Shown here: one piece after another, positions 5,290-5,455 of the stretch
Layout: every line of letters starts with the position of its first letter
Numbering within the stretch: position 1 is the stretch's first letter
Assembly (NCBI GenBank): GCA_947460225.1
Contig: CANHHI010000109.1
Span: 1-5,455, forward strand
Length of the DNA stretch: 5,455 nucleotides
Origin: Flavobacteriales bacterium
GTDB lineage: Bacteria > Bacteroidota > Bacteroidia > Flavobacteriales_D > CANHHI01
Reading direction: 5' to 3'
Program-made: the position numbers and the translations under genes
Notes under the pieces: generated by a model
Seen by the model: the letters and a program-made list of their open reading frames with translations, nothing else
What the model was told of the DNA's origin: nothing
Databases searched by the model: none

Positions 5290-5455
5290 ATGACCATGAG
5301 CATTACAACATCAGAAAAACCAAAAGAGGTAAAATTTACTATCCAAGATTTATTTTTTACAAATTTTAAAGCCAAGCTAGATAAAAACAGTCGTTTGCTA
5401 TTTTATGGAAAATTTGGCGTGGGCAAAAGTTATTTTTTGCAAGAATTTTTTGAAA
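5290..5455 (+). CDS. P-loop NTPase, N-terminal part only (possible KAP/AAA-like ATPase)
   Basis: The frame opens at ATG 5290 and stays open to the right edge, giving 55 residues and part of a codon. A stop lies in frame at 5275-5277, so the start is 5290 or the second ATG at 5296 (Met3). The visible product is a short polar leader, then FTIQDLFFTNFKAKL, then RLLFYGKFGVGKSYFLQEFF with Walker A motif GKFGVGKS at 40-47 (Lys46 and Ser47 contact nucleotide phosphates and magnesium). A beta-strand before the P-loop and 'YFLQEFF' after it resemble KAP-like and related P-loop ATPases that I recall from Bacteroidota accessory regions, some tied to phage defence; this assignment is tentative because everything after the P-loop is missing. 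By hand count, 47 of 166 bases are G or C (28%), lower than the 40% at 4441-4500 in coaX. With its place beside tRNA genes, this hints at acquisition. The sigma-54 site upstream suggests tight, activator-dependent expression. Confidence 0.8.
   Translation, partial: MTMSITTSEKPKEVKFTIQDLFFTNFKAKLDKNSRLLFYGKFGVGKSYFLQEFFE

Noticed and set aside
5286..5369. A 27-codon reading frame from ATG at 5286, overlapping the NTPase gene start
   Set aside because: It is out of frame with the NTPase gene, encodes nothing recognisable, and its start is 4 bases from the better-supported ATG. A leader peptide cannot be excluded.

Overview
This window looks like the chromosome of a Bacteroidota bacterium, possibly of the Cytophagales or a related order, though the order cannot be fixed from the sequence. 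The gene order fits: type III pantothenate kinase, a beta-barrel-type outer-membrane protein, a TPR-like periplasmic protein, LptC, a small membrane protein and a CNNM/HlyC-type transporter, an arrangement I recall from that phylum. One upstream site also matches the Bacteroidota promoter form (TTTG, then TAnnTTTG), and none of the starts I inspected has a clear Shine-Dalgarno sequence.

Positions 1-4817 hold six genes, all read right to left: coaX (4817-4074), an outer-membrane protein (4087-2801), a TPR-like protein (2766-1444), lptC (1439-861), a 73-residue membrane protein (857-636) and a CNNM/DUF21 transporter cut by the left edge (643-1). The junctions are a 14-base overlap, gaps of 34, 4 and 3 bases, and an 8-base overlap, so this is very probably one transcription unit. 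It joins coenzyme A synthesis to envelope biogenesis: LptC belongs to the lipopolysaccharide export bridge, two other products are probably exported to the periplasm or outer membrane, and the last two lie in the inner membrane.

Positions 4818-4954 are a divergent promoter region with a good Bacteroidota-type promoter reading right. It serves two identical tRNA-Phe(GAA) genes (4955-5030 and 5059-5134), which end at a clear rho-independent terminator (5141-5168).

Positions 5169-5289 hold no gene but are rich in signals. AAACCTGAC occurs twice directly and once inverted, followed by a perfect sigma-54 (-24/-12) promoter match at 5249-5264. Immediately downstream starts an AT-rich gene (5290 to the right edge) for a P-loop NTPase with Walker A GKFGVGKS. 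This tRNA-flanking stretch looks like the start of an accessory, possibly defence-related, locus and is the most interesting part of the window. No stretch longer than 300 bases lacks a gene.
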